DNA of 64,000 nucleotides from Mycolicibacter virginiensis (GCF_022374935.2 NZ_CP092430.2:868001-932000), one strand, 5' to 3'. Shown: positions 39,959 to 50,035, counted from the first letter of the stretch. The notes: generated by a model from the letters alone, not told the origin. Numbers and translations are program-made.

Positions 39959-41438
39959 GGAGATTCGGCAACCCGATCCGACGGTAGCGCTCCAACCGGG
40001 CCGCCATCCGCTGCTCGGCGGGCACCCCGCGCAGGGCTGACAGTTCGGCGGCGATGGCCCGTGACATGCGCTTGGCGAAGTCGATCGGCTCCTCGGCGGC
40101 ATCGGGGTGCTCGCCCACGACCACATCGACGATCCCGTGCGCCTGCAGATCCGCCGACCGGATGCCCTGCGCGGCGGAGAGTTCCGGGGCGTGCTCGGTA
40201 TCGCGGAACACGATGGCACTGGCGCCCTCCGGGGGCAACGGCGCCAACCAGCCGTGCAACGCCGCCAGCACCCGATCCGCGGGCACCATCGCCAGCGCCG
40301 GTCCGCCGCTACCCTGGCCCAGCAGCACCGACACCGTCGGTACCTCGAGGGTGACCAACTCGGCCAGGCAGGCCGCGATCTGGGCGGCCAATCCGCCCTG
40401 CTCGGCCTCCACCGACAGCGCCGGGCCCGGGGTGTCGATCACCAACACCAGCGGCAGTCGCAGGCCCGCGGCCAGCGCCATGCCGCGGCGGGCATCGCGC
40501 AGCGCCACCGGATCGGTCAGCCGATCTGCGCCCCGCAGCTGCCCCAACACCACGGTGGGTTGGCCACCGAAGCGCGCCAACGCCAGCAAAATCGTGGCAC
40601 CGCGTTCGGTGCTGCCGGTGCCCGAGAGGAATACCCGTTCGGTGGCGCCGTGCCGCAGCAGAAACCCGACGCCCGGCCGATCCGGACGCCGCGACGCACA
40701 GACGGAGTCCCACGCCGCGATGTCGGGAATCGGCGCCGGGGCCGGTTTCGCGGGGGCCGGTCCTGGATCGTCGAGCATCACCTTCAACGCCCGCGAGCAG
40801 GTGCGCCGCAGCCACTTGAGCGGGATGACGCCGTCGATGACGCCGTAGGCCTGCAGGTTCTCGGCGGTTTGGACGCCCGGCGGGAACGCGGCACCGTAGA
40901 GCTGCTCGTAGACCCGCGGCCCCAGGAAGCCCACCAGTGCCCCGGGCTCGGCCAACGTGACATGCCCCAGGGAGCCCCACGACGCGAACACCCCGCCGGT
41001 GGTGGGGTGGCGCAGGTAGACCAGGTAGGGCAGGTGAGCGCGCTTGTGCAGCTCGACCGCGGCGGCGATCTTCACCATCTGCAGAAATGCGACGGTGCCC
41101 TCCTGCATCCTGGTGCCGCCCGAACTCGGCGACGCCAGCAATGGCAGGCGTTCGGCGGTGGCCCGCTGGACTGCTGCGGTGATCCGCTCGGCGGCCGCGA
41201 CCCCGATGGAGCCGGCCAGGAAGTCGAAGTCGCTGGCAATCACCGCGACCCGGCGGCCGTTGATGCGGCCCTCGCCGGTCAGGACGGCCTCGTCGCGGCC
41301 GCTGGCAGCCCGGGCCGCCGCCAGCTCGGCGGCGTAAGCCGCACTGGTCGGCACGGCCACCGGCGCGGCGTCCCAACTGAGGAACGAGCCGCGATCCAAC
41401 ACCGCATCGCGCAGTTCATCCGCCCCGGTCCGGCTCAC
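39948..41438 (-). CDS. accD3: Acyl-CoA carboxylase carboxyltransferase subunit AccD3
   Basis: A 496-residue carboxyltransferase (crotonase fold, beta and alpha halves fused) that transfers carboxyl from biotin to acetyl- or acyl-CoA; matches Rv0904c. Landmarks: EGRINGRRVAVIASDFDFLAGSIG, LPLLASPSSGGTRMQEG, HPTTGGVFASWGSLGHV and the C-terminal VLLGQGSGGPALAM. I chose the GTG at 41438 (MSRTGADELRDAVLDRGSF), which matches the M. tuberculosis start. An ATG at 41468 would overlap the start codon of the divergent echA6. Confidence 0.93.
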   Translation of the reverse strand: MSRTGADELRDAVLDRGSFLSWDAAPVAVPTSAAYAAELAAARAASGRDEAVLTGEGRINGRRVAVIASDFDFLAGSIGVAAAERITAAVQRATAERLPLLASPSSGGTRMQEGTVAFLQMVKIAAAVELHKRAHLPYLVYLRHPTTGGVFASWGSLGHVTLAEPGALVGFLGPRVYEQLYGAAFPPGVQTAENLQAYGVIDGVIPLKWLRRTCSRALKVMLDDPGPAPAKPAPAPIPDIAAWDSVCASRRPDRPGVGFLLRHGATERVFLSGTGSTERGATILLALARFGGQPTVVLGQLRGADRLTDPVALRDARRGMALAAGLRLPLVLVIDTPGPALSVEAEQGGLAAQIAACLAELVTLEVPTVSVLLGQGSGGPALAMVPADRVLAALHGWLAPLPPEGASAIVFRDTEHAPELSAAQGIRSADLQAHGIVDVVVGEHPDAAEEPIDFAKRMSRAIAAELSALRGVPAEQRMAARLERYRRIGLPNLPSR

Positions 41439-41466
41439 AGCTCGAGCGTAATTAGGCTGGTTCGTC

Positions 41467-42198
41467 ATGATCGGTGTTACCCGCGATGAAGCCGTCACGA
41501 CTATCGAGTTGCAGCGCCCGGAGCGTCGCAACGCCTTGAACTCCCAGCTCGTCACCGAGCTGCGGGAGGCGGTCTTGGACGCCGCCACCCACGACGTCCG
41601 GGCCATCGTGCTGACCGGGCAGGGCACGGTGTTCTGCGCCGGAGCGGACCTGTCGGGGGACGCGTTCGCCGCCGACTACCCCGACAAGCTGGTCGCGCTG
41701 CACCAGAGCATCGCCGACGTCCCGGTGCCGGTGATCGGCGCCATCAACGGCGCGGCGATCGGCGCCGGCCTGCAGTTGGCCATGGTCTGTGACCTGCGAG
41801 TGGCGGCCCCCGAATCGTTCTTCCAGTTCCCGGTCGCCAAGTACGGCCTGGCGCTGGACAACTGGAGCATTCGGCGGCTGACCTCGCTGGTCGGCTACGG
41901 GCGGGCCCGGGCGATGATGCTGACCGCGGAGAAGCTGCCCGCCGACGCGGCACTGCTGACCGGGATGGCCAACCGGATCGGCACCCTTGCCGACGCGCAG
42001 GCCTGGGCGCACGAGATCGCCGGGCTGGCGCCGCTGGCGCTGCAGCACGCCAAGCGGGTGCTCAACGACGACGGCGCCTACGAAGAGCAGCAGCCAGTGC
42101 ACAAGGAGCTGTTCGACAAGGCCTGGGGAAGCCAGGACGTCATCGAGGCTCAGGTGGCGCGGGTGGAGAAGCGGCCGCCGAAGTTCCAGGGCGCCTAA
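41467..42198 (+). CDS. echA6: Enoyl-CoA hydratase-family protein EchA6
   Basis: A 243-residue crotonase-fold protein equivalent to Rv0905. It has [12 protein letters not shown] (oxyanion hole region) and [21 protein letters not shown]. At the catalytic positions the usual Glu pair is not obvious, in line with the known EchA6, which binds but does not hydrate acyl-CoA and shuttles fatty acyl chains into mycolic-acid synthesis. It is divergent from accD3. Confidence 0.92.
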   Translation: MIGVTRDEAVTTIELQRPERRNALNSQLVTELREAVLDAATHDVRAIVLTGQGTVFCAGADLSGDAFAADYPDKLVALHQSIADVPVPVIGAINGAAIGAGLQLAMVCDLRVAAPESFFQFPVAKYGLALDNWSIRRLTSLVGYGRARAMMLTAEKLPADAALLTGMANRIGTLADAQAWAHEIAGLAPLALQHAKRVLNDDGAYEEQQPVHKELFDKAWGSQDVIEAQVARVEKRPPKFQGA

Positions 42199-42213
42199 CG
42201 GGGGACCGGCGCG

Positions 42214-43377
42214 GTGACCGCAAACGCGGCGGAGCCCGCGGGTCGCCACCATAGACTCGTCGTCATGCTGCGTGGGGCACTTCGACTGGCGGGAGCCACA
42301 GCGTCGCTGGCCGCTGGTGGCTGGACGCTTCGTGCGCTGCGCGGTACGCCCGCCGCGTTGGGCGCGGCACCCACCGCGATCAATGCGGTGGCCACCCGCT
42401 CCAGCAACTACCGCGACGGCATCTTCCACAACATCGAACGCGCCGCAATGGTCAACATGGACCGTGAGCAGCAGCGGCTGATGGTGCGGGAGCTGTTCGC
42501 CGATCGCATCGGGCGACGGCCCTCGGCGCCGATCCCGCTGGAGGTGCCCGACTTCAGTGTCGACGTCGAGCCGCTGGCGATCACCTGGCTGGGACACGCG
42601 ACGGCACTGGTGGACATCGACGGTTACCGCGTACTGACCGACCCGGTCTGGAGCGAACGCTGCTCACCGTCGGATGCGGTCGGGCCGCGACGGCTGCACC
42701 CCCCGCCGGTGGGGCTCGGGGCGCTGCCCGCGGTCGACGCGATCGTCGTCAGCCACGACCACTACGACCACCTCGACATCGACACCGTCACCGCGCTCGC
42801 CCGCAGCCAGCGCGCGCCGTTCATCGTCCCGTTGGGTGTCGGGGCGCACCTGCGTGCGTGGGGCATTCCCTCGGACCGGGTGATCGAACTCGATTGGGAC
42901 GAGAACACCACGCTGGGCGAGCTGACCGTGACCTGCACCCCGGCGCGGCATTTCTCGGGGAGATTCCTGACCCGCAACCAGACCCTGTGGGGGTCGTGGG
43001 TGATCGCCGGTCCCGACCACCGGGTCTACTTCGGCGGCGACAGCGGCTACACCGGCAGCTTCGGCACGATCGGCGCCGAGCATGGCCCGTTCGACGTCAC
43101 GCTGTTGCCGATCGGGGCCTACAACACCGCCTGGCCCGACGTCCACATGAACCCGGAGGAAGCGGTCCAGGCGCACCTTGACTTGAATGCCTCGCCGTCG
43201 GGCCTGCTGGTGCCGATTCACTGGGGCACCTTCCGGTTGGCGCCGCACCGCTGGGCCGAGCCGGTCGAACGGCTGCTGGTCGCCGCCGACGCCGCGGGGA
43301 TAGCGACGGCAGTGCCCAGGCCCGGCGGTTCAGTGCGGCCCGGCGCCGCCGCGCCTATGGCGTGGTGGAGGCTCTAG
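42214..43377 (+). CDS. MBL-fold metallohydrolase (Rv0906-like, NAPE-PLD/UlaG type)
   Basis: A 387-residue metallo-beta-lactamase-fold hydrolase. The metal site motif is VVSHDHYDHLDIDTV (HxHxDH), followed by HFSGR, GDSGYTG and PIHWGTFRLAPHRW. The order of these resembles N-acyl-phosphatidylethanolamine phospholipase D-like hydrolases. An N-terminal hydrophobic stretch (LRLAGATASLAAGGWTLRAL) may anchor it to the membrane. GTG at 42214 has GGGGGA eight bases upstream; ATG at 42265 would give the shorter form like M. tuberculosis. Confidence 0.88.
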   Translation: MTANAAEPAGRHHRLVVMLRGALRLAGATASLAAGGWTLRALRGTPAALGAAPTAINAVATRSSNYRDGIFHNIERAAMVNMDREQQRLMVRELFADRIGRRPSAPIPLEVPDFSVDVEPLAITWLGHATALVDIDGYRVLTDPVWSERCSPSDAVGPRRLHPPPVGLGALPAVDAIVVSHDHYDHLDIDTVTALARSQRAPFIVPLGVGAHLRAWGIPSDRVIELDWDENTTLGELTVTCTPARHFSGRFLTRNQTLWGSWVIAGPDHRVYFGGDSGYTGSFGTIGAEHGPFDVTLLPIGAYNTAWPDVHMNPEEAVQAHLDLNASPSGLLVPIHWGTFRLAPHRWAEPVERLLVAADAAGIATAVPRPGGSVRPGAAAPMAWWRL

Positions 43378-43381
43378 CGCC

Positions 43382-44953
43382 ATGACCAGGTGGGCGGCTA
43401 CGGCCGGGGCCACTGTGCTGGCCGTTGCTTTGAGCGCGTGCACCCCGGCGGCGACTCCGGCCGCGCAGCACGACACCCCGCCCAACGAGGTGTCCGGCGT
43501 GGACATCCCCGCGGGTCGCGTCGATGCCGCAGTTGCCCAACTCGACGGCCTGGCGCAGGACCTGATGACCAGCACCGGAATACCCGGTCTGGCGGTCGCG
43601 GTCGTCCACGGTGGGAAGGCCGTGTACGCCAAAGGCTTTGGTGTGCGCGACACCCGCAACGGTGACGGACCGGACAATGAGGTCAACGCCGACACGGTGT
43701 TCCAGCTGGCCTCGATGTCCAAACCCGTCGGTGCCACCGTCGTGGCACAGCAGATCAGTGCGGGGACCATCGCCTGGGATACCCCGGTGGTGACGCAGCT
43801 GCCCTGGTTCGCGCTGTCGGACCCCTACGTCACCGACCACATCACCATCGCCGACCTCTACGCCCATCGGTCCGGGCTGCCCGATCACGCCGGCGACCGG
43901 CTCGAAGACCTCGGCTACGACCGCCGGGAAGTGCTGCAGCGGCTCCGATATCTGCCGCTGGCCCCGTTTCGCAACAACTACGACTACACCAACTTCGGAC
44001 TGACCGCCGCCGCCGAGGCGGTGGCCGGTGCCGCCGGCGTGCCCTGGGAGCAGCTGTCGGCCGACGTGCTGTACCGACCGCTGGGGATGGCCTCGACCAG
44101 CTCCCGCTACGCGGACTTTCTCGCCCGACCCAATCGCGCGCTCACCCACGTCAAGATCGACGACAGTTATCAGCCGCGATACCAACGCAATCCGGACGCC
44201 CAGTCACCGGCCGGCGGAGTCAGTTCCTCGGTGAACGACATGGCCCGCTGGCTGGCGATGGTGCTGGACAGCGGCAGCCACGACGGCACCCAGATCATCG
44301 CGCCCGAAGCGTTGCTCCCCGCGATCACGCCGCAGGTGATCAGCGCCCCCGCCGGAGTCGGCACCGCCCGGCCAGGGTTCTACGGCGAGGGATTCAACGT
44401 GTCGATCACCTCGTCGGGGCGCACCCAGTACGGCCATTCGGGCGCTTTTCTGCTGGGCGCCGCGACCGCGTTCTCGGTACTGCCGTCGCAGGACGTCGGA
44501 ATCGTCGTGCTGACCAACGCCACCCCGATCGGGGTCCCCGAGACCTTGATCGCCCAATTCCTCGACCTGGTCCAGTACGGCGAGATCCGCGAGAACTGGC
44601 CGACGCTGTACCGACAGGCGCTGGCGCCGATGTCGCAACCCGAGGGCGCGCTGGTGGGTGTCCAGCCACCGGCCCATCCGGCTCCCGCCCGGCCACTGTC
44701 GCAATACGTCGGGGAGTACGCCAACAGCTATTGGGGACCGGCCACCGTCACCGAGGACCACGGTGCGCTCGATGTGACGCTCGGGCCGCAACATCAACGA
44801 TTCCGGTTGAGCCACTACGACGGTGACACCTTCACCTTCACCCTGCAGGGCGAGAACGCTCCGCACGGAACGATATCGAAGGCCACCTTCACCAAGGACG
44901 CGGTGGAGCTGGAGTACTTCGATCACGACAAGCTGGGAAGGTTCACCCGTTGA
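43382..44953 (+). CDS. Beta-lactamase-like serine hydrolase, lipoprotein
   Basis: A 523-residue class C beta-lactamase/DD-peptidase-fold protein (Rv0907-like). The N-terminus is a lipoprotein signal with lipobox LSAC (residue about 19). Catalytic motifs are SMSK (S-x-x-K, about 118), YTNF (Y-x-N, about 202) and HSG (about 357). A C-terminal beta domain follows. It probably acts on cell-wall peptides or esters in the envelope. It begins four bases after the MBL gene and overlaps ctpE by four. Confidence 0.9.
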   Translation: MTRWAATAGATVLAVALSACTPAATPAAQHDTPPNEVSGVDIPAGRVDAAVAQLDGLAQDLMTSTGIPGLAVAVVHGGKAVYAKGFGVRDTRNGDGPDNEVNADTVFQLASMSKPVGATVVAQQISAGTIAWDTPVVTQLPWFALSDPYVTDHITIADLYAHRSGLPDHAGDRLEDLGYDRREVLQRLRYLPLAPFRNNYDYTNFGLTAAAEAVAGAAGVPWEQLSADVLYRPLGMASTSSRYADFLARPNRALTHVKIDDSYQPRYQRNPDAQSPAGGVSSSVNDMARWLAMVLDSGSHDGTQIIAPEALLPAITPQVISAPAGVGTARPGFYGEGFNVSITSSGRTQYGHSGAFLLGAATAFSVLPSQDVGIVVLTNATPIGVPETLIAQFLDLVQYGEIRENWPTLYRQALAPMSQPEGALVGVQPPAHPAPARPLSQYVGEYANSYWGPATVTEDHGALDVTLGPQHQRFRLSHYDGDTFTFTLQGENAPHGTISKATFTKDAVELEYFDHDKLGRFTR

Positions 44954-47364
44954 CGACAGCGCGAACCGCAGGTCTCACCGACGCGCAAGTCGCCCAGCGG
45001 CGCGCGCAGGGCCAGACCAACGACATCCCTGCCCGCGCCGCGCGCAGCGTTCTCGAGATCATCCGAGCCAACGTCTTCACCCGGATCAACGCGATCCTGG
45101 GTGTGTTGTTGGCCATCGTGCTCACCACCGGCTCACTGATCAACGGGCTGTTCGGGTTGCTCATCGTCTTCAACAGCGTCATCGGAATGGTGCAGGAGAT
45201 CCGGGCCAAACAGACGCTGGACAAGCTGGCCATTGTCGGCCAGGCGAAACCATTGGTGCGCAGGCAGTCCGGGACGCAGCAGCTCCCGCCGGGACAGGTG
45301 GTGCTCGACGACGTCATCGAGCTGGGCCCCGGCGACCAGATCGTGGTCGACGGCGAGGTCCTGGAGTCATCCGACCTGGAGGTCGACGAGTCCCTGCTCA
45401 CCGGTGAAGCCGACCCGATCGGCAAAGACCTGGGCGACCACGTGATGTCGGGCAGTTTCGTGGTCTCCGGCAGTGGCGCCTACCGGGCCACCCGGGTGGG
45501 TCGCGAGGCGTACGCCGCCAAACTGGCCGAGGAGGCCAGCAAGTTCACCCTGGTGAAATCCGAACTGCGCACTGGTATCAACCAGATCCTGAAATTCATC
45601 ACCTACCTGTTGATCCCGGCCGGGCTGCTGATCATCTACACGCAGTTGTTCACCACCGACGTGGGCTGGCGGGCATCGGTGCTGGCGATGGTGGGCGCCC
45701 TGGTGCCGATGGTGCCCGAGGGCCTGGTGCTGATGACGTCGCTGGCGTTCGCGGTCGGGGTCGTGCGGCTGGGGCAACGGCAGTGCCTGGTGCAGGAACT
45801 GCCCGCGATCGAAGGCCTGGCCCGCGTCGACGTGGTCTGCGCCGACAAGACCGGCACCCTCACCGAGAACGGGATGCGGGTGTCGGAGGTCGCCGAACTC
45901 GATGGCGGGCAAGGCCTTCCGGTACATCAAGCGCTGGCTGCGCTGGCTGCCGAAGACGCCCGCCCCAACGCCAGCATCCAGGCTATCGCCGAGGCGTTCC
46001 CGACATCGCCGGACTGGACGTCGAGCGCCTGCGCGCCGTTCAAGTCGGCCACCAAATGGAGCGGTGTCTCCTTTTCCGAGCACGGCAACTGGGTGATCGG
46101 GGCGCCCGATGTCCTGCTCGAACCGTCCTCGGCGGCCGCCGAGCAGGCCGAACGGATCGGCGCGCGCGGCCTGCGTGTCTTGTTGCTGGGGGTCTGCGAC
46201 CAACCCGTCGACCATCCTGAAGCGCCGGGACAGGTGACTCCGGCGGCGCTGGTGGTGCTCGAGCAGAAGGTGCGCCCGGACGCCCGCGCGACGTTGGATT
46301 ATTTTGCCGCGCAGGACGTGTCGGTGAAGGTCATCTCCGGCGACAACGCGGTCTCGGTGGGCGCGGTAGCCGCCGATCTGGGGTTGTCCGGAGAGGCGAT
46401 GGACGCCCGCAAACTGCCCACCGAACCGGATCGACTGGCCGGTGCGCTGGAGGAACACACCGTGTTCGGCCGGGTGCGCCCCGACCAGAAGCGGGCCATG
46501 GTGCACGCCTTGCAGGCGCGCCATCACACGGTGGCGATGACCGGCGACGGCGTCAACGATGTGCTGGCGCTCAAGGACGCCGATATCGGTGTCGCGATGG
46601 GGGCGGGCAGCTCAGCGGCTCGATCCGTGGCCCAGATCGTGTTGCTGGACAACAAGTTCGCCACCCTGCCCTACGTGGTGGGGGAGGGGCGCCGGGTGAT
46701 CGGCAACATCGAGCGGGTGGCGAACCTGTTCTTGACCAAGACGGTGTATTCCGTGCTGCTCGCGTTGCTGGTCGGGCTGGTCGGGCTCGCGTCGGCACTG
46801 TTCGGCACCAAGCCGTTGCTGTATCCGTTCCAGCCGATCCATGTCACGGTCGCGGCGTGGTTCACCATCGGCATCCCCGCGTTCGTCCTGTCGCTCGCGC
46901 CGAACAATGAGCGGGCGCACCCCGGCTTCGTACGGCGGGTGATGAGCGGGGCGCTGCCGGCCGGCGTGGTGGTGGGCATCGCCACGTTCGCGTCCTACCT
47001 GGTGGCATACCGCGGCAGCGAGGCCACCGAGGTCCAGCAGATCCAGGCCTCCACCAGTGCGTTGATCACGTTGCTGACCACAGCCGGATGGGTGCTGGCG
47101 GTGGTGGCGCGGCCCTATCAGTGGTGGCGGCTGCTGTTGGTTATCAGCTGCGGGTTGGCCTACGTCGCGATCTTCGCCATGCCGCTGACCCGGGAGAAGT
47201 TCCTGCTCGACCCCTCCAACCTGGCACTGACGTTGCTGGCGCTCGGCATCGGCGCGCTCGGCGCGGCCGCCATCGAGGCGATGTGGTGGGCCCGGGGCGG
47301 CATGCTCGGTGAGCGGCCGAAGTTGTGGCGGGAGTCGGCAGCGACCACAATGACCCAGCGATAA
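44950..47364 (+). CDS. ctpE: P-type metal cation ATPase CtpE
   Basis: An 804-residue P-type ATPase, the orthologue of Rv0908, implicated in calcium uptake in mycobacteria. It has the phosphorylation motif DKTGTLTEN, the [18 protein letters not shown] membrane motif, [18 protein letters not shown] and about ten membrane helices, without N-terminal metal-binding domains. The start is a TTG that overlaps the preceding stop (TTGA); this rare start is supported by tight coupling. Confidence 0.92.
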   Translation: MTTARTAGLTDAQVAQRRAQGQTNDIPARAARSVLEIIRANVFTRINAILGVLLAIVLTTGSLINGLFGLLIVFNSVIGMVQEIRAKQTLDKLAIVGQAKPLVRRQSGTQQLPPGQVVLDDVIELGPGDQIVVDGEVLESSDLEVDESLLTGEADPIGKDLGDHVMSGSFVVSGSGAYRATRVGREAYAAKLAEEASKFTLVKSELRTGINQILKFITYLLIPAGLLIIYTQLFTTDVGWRASVLAMVGALVPMVPEGLVLMTSLAFAVGVVRLGQRQCLVQELPAIEGLARVDVVCADKTGTLTENGMRVSEVAELDGGQGLPVHQALAALAAEDARPNASIQAIAEAFPTSPDWTSSACAPFKSATKWSGVSFSEHGNWVIGAPDVLLEPSSAAAEQAERIGARGLRVLLLGVCDQPVDHPEAPGQVTPAALVVLEQKVRPDARATLDYFAAQDVSVKVISGDNAVSVGAVAADLGLSGEAMDARKLPTEPDRLAGALEEHTVFGRVRPDQKRAMVHALQARHHTVAMTGDGVNDVLALKDADIGVAMGAGSSAARSVAQIVLLDNKFATLPYVVGEGRRVIGNIERVANLFLTKTVYSVLLALLVGLVGLASALFGTKPLLYPFQPIHVTVAAWFTIGIPAFVLSLAPNNERAHPGFVRRVMSGALPAGVVVGIATFASYLVAYRGSEATEVQQIQASTSALITLLTTAGWVLAVVARPYQWWRLLLVISCGLAYVAIFAMPLTREKFLLDPSNLALTLLALGIGALGAAAIEAMWWARGGMLGERPKLWRESAATTMTQR

Positions 47365-47390
47365 ACCGCGACACAAGGGGAAAGCACGAC

Positions 47391-47828
47391 ATGGCCAAGC
47401 TGTCCGGATCCATCGACGTCCCGCTGCCTCCCGAAGAGGCCTGGGCGCACGCCTCGGATCTGTCCCGCTACAAAGAGTGGCTGACCATTCACCGGGTATG
47501 GCGCAGTGTGCTGCCCGAGACCCTGGAAAAGGGCACGACGTTGGAGTCGATCGTCGAGGTCAAGGGCATGCTCAACAAGGTCAGGTGGACGATCGTGAAC
47601 TACAAGCCGCCCACCGGCATGACCCTCAACGGTGACGGCAAGGGCGGGGTCAAGATCAAGCTGCTCGCCAAGGTTGCGCCGGAAGGCGACGGCTCCAAGG
47701 TCAGTTTCGACGTGCACCTGGGTGGTCCGGCCCTGTTCGGTCCGATCGGCATGCTGGTGGCCGCCGCGCTCAAGGGCGACATCAACGAGTCGCTGCGCAA
47801 GTTCGTCACGGTTTTCGCGCCGAACTAA
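47391..47828 (+). CDS. SRPBCC-family protein, Rv0910 (proposed toxin) homologue
   Basis: A 145-residue single-domain SRPBCC protein (MAKLSGSIDVPLPPEEAWAHASDLSRYKEWL; C-terminal GPIGMLVAAALKGDINESLRKFV helix). It resembles M. tuberculosis Rv0910, annotated there as the toxin of a pair with the antitoxin Rv0909. Here only 26 bases separate it from ctpE, so no Rv0909-like gene is present. A general lipid- or ligand-binding role is at least as likely. Ribosome-binding site AGGGGAAAG. Confidence 0.85.
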   Translation: MAKLSGSIDVPLPPEEAWAHASDLSRYKEWLTIHRVWRSVLPETLEKGTTLESIVEVKGMLNKVRWTIVNYKPPTGMTLNGDGKGGVKIKLLAKVAPEGDGSKVSFDVHLGGPALFGPIGMLVAAALKGDINESLRKFVTVFAPN

Positions 47829-47832
47829 TCGG

Positions 47833-47862
47833 TTGCACGCCGCGCCGTCCCGCCGCTAGGGT
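47833..47862 (+). promoter_or_regulatory. Housekeeping-type promoter for the ABC-F transcript
   Basis: TTGCAC (47833-47838) and TAGGGT (47857-47862) are separated by 18 bp, a good mycobacterial SigA-type match. The predicted transcript start is about 47869, shortly before the leader ORF's AGGAGGT. Confidence 0.6.
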
Positions 47863-47892
47863 GGCGGACGTCCCTGCACAGGAGGTCATGGA

Positions 47893-47934
47893 ATGACAGG
47901 CATCGTCGGTCTCACGCCGCCGTCCGCGCGCTGA
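47893..47934 (+). CDS. 13-codon leader peptide upstream of the ABC-F gene
   Basis: The ORF encodes MTGIVGLTPPSAR and ends TGA. It has a near-perfect ribosome-binding site (AGGAGGT, spacing six), stronger than that of the gene it precedes. It is followed 33 bases later by a hairpin just before the ABC-F start. The Pro-Pro pair is a natural stall site. This layout is that of ribosome-stalling leaders that control ABC-F and other antibiotic-response genes; function is inferred. Confidence 0.55.
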   Translation: MTGIVGLTPPSAR

Positions 47935-47967
47935 TCACCGCCGAGTTGCCGTAGTCCGGTCCCGGTT

Positions 47968-47985
47968 GTCAGCGCTCCCGCTGAC
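47968..47985 (+). promoter_or_regulatory. Hairpin between leader ORF and ABC-F start
   Basis: GTCAGCG and CGCTGAC form a perfect 7-bp stem with a CTCC loop. It ends six bases before the GGAG of the ABC-F gene. There is no T-run, so it would act on translation start rather than as a terminator. Confidence 0.6.
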
Positions 47986-48000
47986 CTTCCCGGAGACCAC

Positions 48001-49587
48001 ATGTCCTTCCCTTCTTCTGACGCTCAGGCTGTCGTCACGCTGAGCGATGTCGGCTTCACCTGGCCCGACGGCAGTGCCGCACTGGCCGGCGTCACCGGCT
48101 CGTTCGGTATCGGCCGCACCGGCCTGGTGGGAGCCAACGGCGCCGGCAAATCCACCCTGCTTCGGCTCATCGCCGGACAACTGCGGCCGACAACCGGGCA
48201 CATCACCACGGCCGGGCAGGTGGCCTACCTGCCGCAGCTGCTCACCCTCGATACCAACGCCTCGATCGCCGAGTTGCTCGGCGTCGCCGATCGACTCGCC
48301 GCCCTGCGGGCCATCGAAGGCGGCGACGCCGCCGAGGCCCATTTCGAGGTGGTCGGCGACGACTGGGACATCGAAGCCCGCGCCGATGCGGCACTGCGCG
48401 ACATCGGGTTTGGGGCCGGCGACCTCGATCGCCGAGTCGCCGAACTTTCCGGCGGGGAGGTCATGCTGGTGGCGTTGACCGGGCTGCGGCTGGCGGCCGC
48501 CCCGATCACCCTGCTCGATGAGCCGACCAACAACCTGGACCGCGCCGCGCGCACCGGGCTGGCGCGGCTGGTCGAGACGTGGCCGGGCGCGCTCATCGTG
48601 GCCAGCCATGACACCGCGCTGCTGGAGCAGATGGACTGCACCGCCGAGCTTTACGACGGGCGACTCACCACATTCGGTGGCCCCTACAGCGCCTGGCGGG
48701 CCCACCTGGAGGCCGAACAGGCCGCCGCCCGGACGGCTGCCCGAACCGCCGAACAGGTGGTCAAGGTGGAGAAGCGCCAACGCGTGGAAGCCGAGACCAA
48801 ACTCGCCCGACGCAACCGGGCGGCCCAGATCGCCCAACAGAACAAGCGCGCCGCGAAGATCGTGATGAACCAGAACGCTGCCAATGCCCAGGTCTCGGCG
48901 GGCAAGTTGCGCGGGCATCTTGACGGTCGGGTCCGTGACGCCCAAGCCGATCTGGACGCCGCATCCGCCCGGGTTCGTCGCGAGGAACACATTCGCGTCG
49001 ATCTGCCCGATCCGGAGGTGCCCAACAGTCGCCGGCTGGCCGAGCTGCCGGGAGCCGATGGACCGATCATCGTGCAAGGACCAGAACGCATCGCCCTGGA
49101 CGGGCCGAACGGGGTGGGCAAGACGACGCTGCTGCAAGCACTGCTGACGGGCGATGCCGGGCGACTGCTGACCGACCGGGTCGGCTACCTCCCGCAACGC
49201 CTGGATCACCTGGACGACACCATGTCCGCGTTCGACGCGGTGTCGGCGGTCTCGGGCAGGCAGCCGCAGGCGGTACGGGCCCAACTGGCCCGGTTTCTGC
49301 TGACCGCCGACTGTGTGGCCCGGCCGGTCGGCACCCTGTCCGGTGGTGAGCGCTTCCGCGTTGCGCTGGCCCAACTACTGCTCGCCGATCCGCCGCCGCA
49401 GCTGTTGCTGCTCGATGAGCCGACCAACAACCTCGATCTGGACAGCGTCGGTCAGCTTGTGGACGCCCTGGGAGGCTATCGCGGAGCGTTCATCGTGGTG
49501 AGTCACGACGACGAGTTCTTGGCACGGCTCGGCCTGACGCGAACGTTGACGATGCCGCGCAGCCGCGTGCTGGTTGATGCGAGCTAG
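48001..49587 (+). CDS. ABC-F family ATPase (ribosome-associated)
   Basis: A soluble protein of 528 residues with two ATPase domains and no membrane segments. First domain: Walker A GANGAGKS, signature LSGGE, Walker B LLDEPTNNLD. A linker of about 100 residues, rich in Lys, Arg and Gln (about 230-330), is the ribosome-entering arm of this family. Second domain: GPNGVGKT, LSGGERFRVAL, LLLLDEPTNNLDLDS. ABC-F proteins remove antibiotics from the ribosome or rescue stalled translation. The mapped drug is unknown. A promoter, leader ORF and hairpin precede it. The next gene starts nine bases after the stop. Confidence 0.92.
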   Translation: MSFPSSDAQAVVTLSDVGFTWPDGSAALAGVTGSFGIGRTGLVGANGAGKSTLLRLIAGQLRPTTGHITTAGQVAYLPQLLTLDTNASIAELLGVADRLAALRAIEGGDAAEAHFEVVGDDWDIEARADAALRDIGFGAGDLDRRVAELSGGEVMLVALTGLRLAAAPITLLDEPTNNLDRAARTGLARLVETWPGALIVASHDTALLEQMDCTAELYDGRLTTFGGPYSAWRAHLEAEQAAARTAARTAEQVVKVEKRQRVEAETKLARRNRAAQIAQQNKRAAKIVMNQNAANAQVSAGKLRGHLDGRVRDAQADLDAASARVRREEHIRVDLPDPEVPNSRRLAELPGADGPIIVQGPERIALDGPNGVGKTTLLQALLTGDAGRLLTDRVGYLPQRLDHLDDTMSAFDAVSAVSGRQPQAVRAQLARFLLTADCVARPVGTLSGGERFRVALAQLLLADPPPQLLLLDEPTNNLDLDSVGQLVDALGGYRGAFIVVSHDDEFLARLGLTRTLTMPRSRVLVDAS

Positions 49588-49596
49588 TGTCACAAC

Positions 49597-50013
49597 ATGA
49601 CTCGCTCGCGTCCCGGTTGGCTGATTGCGCTGTGCGCGGCCCTGCTGTCGGCCAGTGCATGGCTGCCGTGGCTGACCACGTCGGCCAACGGCGGCGGGCA
49701 TGCCAGTGCGATCGGCGGCAGCGCCGGTGCCATCGCGCTGCCGCCTCGCTTTGGTGTCGGTCAGCTGATCGTGCTGCTCGCCTCCGTTCTGCTGGTGGCC
49801 GGCGCGATGGTGGCCCGGGAACTCTTCACCCGGTTGGCCGCGGTCGTCGCAGTGCTCGACTCTGCGCTGATCGCCGCACTGGGCATCTGGTACTACCGGC
49901 TGAACGTCGCGGCGCCGATCACCGCCGGCTATGGCCTCTACATCGGCGCCGTCGCCGTGGTGGGTGCGCTGGGCTTTTCGGTGTGGGCGCTGGTCACCGC
50001 AGTGCGGCGATGA
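49597..50013 (+). CDS. Four-helix membrane protein of unknown function
   Basis: A 138-residue protein with four hydrophobic segments (LIALCAALLSASAWLPWL, LIVLLASVLLVAGAMV, LAAVVAVLDSALIAALGIWYY, GLYIGAVAVVGALGFSVWALV) typical of the small Trp-rich actinobacterial membrane proteins. It follows the ABC-F gene by nine bases and is probably cotranscribed. Its last nine codons lie inside the direct repeat that flanks the restriction-modification cassette. Confidence 0.75.
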   Translation: MTRSRPGWLIALCAALLSASAWLPWLTTSANGGGHASAIGGSAGAIALPPRFGVGQLIVLLASVLLVAGAMVARELFTRLAAVVAVLDSALIAALGIWYYRLNVAAPITAGYGLYIGAVAVVGALGFSVWALVTAVRR

Positions 50014-50035
50014 CCTCGGCGAAGGACTCGGCGCG
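49986..50035. repeat. Left direct repeat flanking the restriction-modification cassette
   Basis: This segment aligns with 52025-52074 over about 50 bp with roughly seven differences. It holds the 3' end of the four-helix protein gene and, on the minus strand, a stranded C-terminal piece of the LLM oxidoreductase (SFAEVIAALR then stop). The intact oxidoreductase ends at the other copy. Confidence 0.85.
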
